Assembly: GCA_012510855.1 (NCBI GenBank)
Contig: JAAZHE010000001.1
Span: forward strand, 1-43,307
DNA from: Bacillota bacterium
GTDB lineage: Bacteria; Bacillota; Limnochordia; DTU087
Direction of reading: 5' to 3'
Length of the DNA: 43,307 bases
Of this stretch, positions 42,192 through 43,307 are shown one piece after another. Numbering within the stretch: the first letter of the stretch is position 1; every line of letters starts with the position of its first letter. Below the pieces are notes generated by a model. It ran no database searches and was not told where the DNA came from. It saw only the letters and a program-made list of their open reading frames with translations. The position numbers and the translations under genes are program-made.

Positions 42192-43100
42192 ATGCATAAG
42201 GATCAGGCGGCAGCATTGAGGGTTCTAGCGAGCAAAGCAGCGCCCAGAAGAAGCATCAACCAACATTGCCGTGTGATTGTGGTGGCCAGCGGCAAAGGTG
42301 GAGTAGGCAAAACCAATATCGCTGTCAACTTAGCTCTGGCATGGGCAAAGAGAGGGCTTAGAGTGGGCATTTTGGATGCTGATATGGGGCTGGCCAATGT
42401 TGATTTGATCCTTGGACTTAATCCCCGCTGCAATCTATCCCATGTCATGAGTGGCGAACGTACCCTGCAGGAGGTTCTGCTGACTGGGCCCGGGGGTCTG
42501 AAAATCATCGCCGGCGGCTCAGGTGTTGCGGAGCTGGCGGATATCGAGCAGCATCAGTTGGATAGGTTTATTGACAGCCTGGCAGAGCTTGACAACACAC
42601 TGGACCTTTTGCTGATTGACACCGGTGCCGGAATCTCCCGGACTGTGCTAAGTTTTGCTCTGGCCAGCCATGAGGTGCTAGTGGTGGCAACTCCTGACCC
42701 CATCTCCCTCACCGATGCCTATGGTTTGATCAAGGTGTTAGCCATGCGGAATCACGATGCGGTGCTGCAGGTTATAGTCAACATGTGTGAAGATGACCGA
42801 AGCGGTATAGAAGTATTCAACCGGTTGCACAGTGTCTCCCTAAGGTTCCTGTCCCGAGAGCTTAGCTTTGCCGGTTATGTACCCCGGGATCCCATGGTGC
42901 AGCGGGCTGTACGGGAACTGCGGCCCTTCTATCTCGTTTATCCCCGCTGCAAGGCAGCCCTCGCCATTGACAGAGTGGCAGACCAGCTACTCAGCGTCAA
43001 CCGAGATGAAGCTGATAACGGACTGAAACCCAAGGCAGCCGATGGATTGGGGGGTATCACCGGACTATTTCGCAAAATGCTCCATCTTATTAGACAGTGA
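42192..43100 (+). CDS. flhG: MinD-like ATPase FlhG (FleN/YlxH)
   Basis: FlhG is a MinD-type ATPase that limits flagellar number and stimulates FlhF; in Bacillus it also binds FliY/FliM. 302 residues with the deviant Walker A VASGKGGVGKTNIAVNLA, switch I DADMGLANVDLILGL, Walker B LLLIDTGAG and the VVATPDPISLTDAYGLIK segment. The N terminus keeps the Gln-containing helix (KDQAAALRVLASK) that in FlhG contacts FlhF. A C-terminal amphipathic end (LFRKMLHLIR) could bind membrane. Immediately follows flhF. Confidence 0.96.
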   Translation: MHKDQAAALRVLASKAAPRRSINQHCRVIVVASGKGGVGKTNIAVNLALAWAKRGLRVGILDADMGLANVDLILGLNPRCNLSHVMSGERTLQEVLLTGPGGLKIIAGGSGVAELADIEQHQLDRFIDSLAELDNTLDLLLIDTGAGISRTVLSFALASHEVLVVATPDPISLTDAYGLIKVLAMRNHDAVLQVIVNMCEDDRSGIEVFNRLHSVSLRFLSRELSFAGYVPRDPMVQRAVRELRPFYLVYPRCKAALAIDRVADQLLSVNRDEADNGLKPKAADGLGGITGLFRKMLHLIRQ

Positions 43101-43149
43101 GCCTAGGCAATCGGCTCCGTTGGGTAACCTTTGAAAGGATGGTCGGGAA

Positions 43150-43307
43150 GTGGCAGTGGAGGTAAGGCAGCTAGAGACATGGTGGAACCAGCTCAAGAAG
43201 ACTGGGGACAATAAGGCCCGGGAATCCCTGGTTACAGCCTATTTACCTCTGGTCAAATATATAGCGGGAAGGATGGCTGTCGGTCTTCCCAATACTGTGG
43301 ACTATGA
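43150..43307 (+). CDS. sigD: Flagellar sigma factor SigD/FliA, N-terminal fragment (cut by window end)
   Basis: Only the first 52 codons are in the window. WWNQLKKTGDNKARESLVTAYLPLVKYIAGRMAVGLPNTVDY matches region 1.2/2.1 of the FliA/SigD/WhiG sigma-28 family (typically LPLVKYVAGRLAxGLPxxVD). GTG 43150 lies nine bases after AAAGGAT; GTG 43156 is also possible. Position after flhG, at the end of the operon, is typical. It would direct late flagellar and chemotaxis promoters. Confidence 0.9.
   Translation, partial: MAVEVRQLETWWNQLKKTGDNKARESLVTAYLPLVKYIAGRMAVGLPNTVDY

Noticed and set aside
1-43307. Mobile elements, CRISPR arrays, tRNA/rRNA genes, phage or defence systems
   Set aside because: Looked for direct repeats with spacers, transposase or integrase motifs and cloverleaf sequences; none seen. 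The window is conserved core genome.

Overview
This window is a chromosomal segment from a motile, flagellated member of the Bacillota (Firmicutes). Every gene I can support is on the + strand. The evidence for the phylum is gene order. The first half follows the Firmicutes arrangement smc-ftsY-ylxM-ffh-rpsP-khpA-ylqD-rimM-trmD-rplS-lepB-rbgA-rnhB, then yraN-comM-dprA-topA-hslVU. The second half is the long fla/che-type operon from flgB to flhG and the flagellar sigma factor. Strong AGGAGG-type ribosome binding sites, sigma-A type promoters and frequent GTG/TTG starts agree with this. I cannot name the genus. An uncultivated clostridial or Limnochordia-like lineage is a guess.

Region 1 (1-8400) holds chromosome segregation (the end of SMC), co-translational protein targeting (FtsY, YlxM, Ffh) and a ribosome/tRNA maturation cluster (S16, KhpA, YlqD, RimM, TrmD, L19). 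A rho-independent terminator follows L19. There are structured leaders ahead of rpsP and ylqD, and a near-perfect sigma-A promoter ahead of ylxM-ffh.

Region 2 (8400-20000) holds signal peptidase I, the ribosome-assembly GTPase RbgA, RNase HII, an HD-GYP c-di-GMP phosphodiesterase-like protein, YraN, ComM, a small zinc-ribbon protein, DprA, a Smg/DUF494 protein, topoisomerase I and the HslVU protease. Compared with the familiar Bacillus order, trmFO and xerC (between topA and hslV) and codY (after hslU) are absent. smg lies between dprA and topA, which is the order known from gammaproteobacteria.

Region 3 (20000-43307) is one continuous flagellar gene array: flgB, flgC, fliE-F-G-H-I-J, a MotE-like gene, fliK, flgD, a TIGR02530-type gene, flgE, motA, motB, fliL, one CheC-like/FliN fusion gene, fliO-P-Q-R, flhB, flhA, flhF, flhG, and the start of a sigD/fliA sigma factor cut by the window edge. 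A cyclic di-GMP-I riboswitch and an intrinsic terminator precede flgB. High c-di-GMP therefore probably stops transcription of much of the motility apparatus, while the HD-GYP protein upstream could lower c-di-GMP.

The most unusual points are: no separate fliM or cheY between fliL and fliO, with a single FliY-like protein that lacks a recognisable CheY-binding peptide; the riboswitch-terminator control and a possible alternative pairing; a hairpin before fliG that may bring a strong but distant Shine-Dalgarno close to its start; Smg in a Firmicutes-like dprA-topA locus; and unusual residues in the Ffh nucleotide-binding site. I saw no tRNA or rRNA genes, insertion sequences, CRISPR arrays or phage genes.
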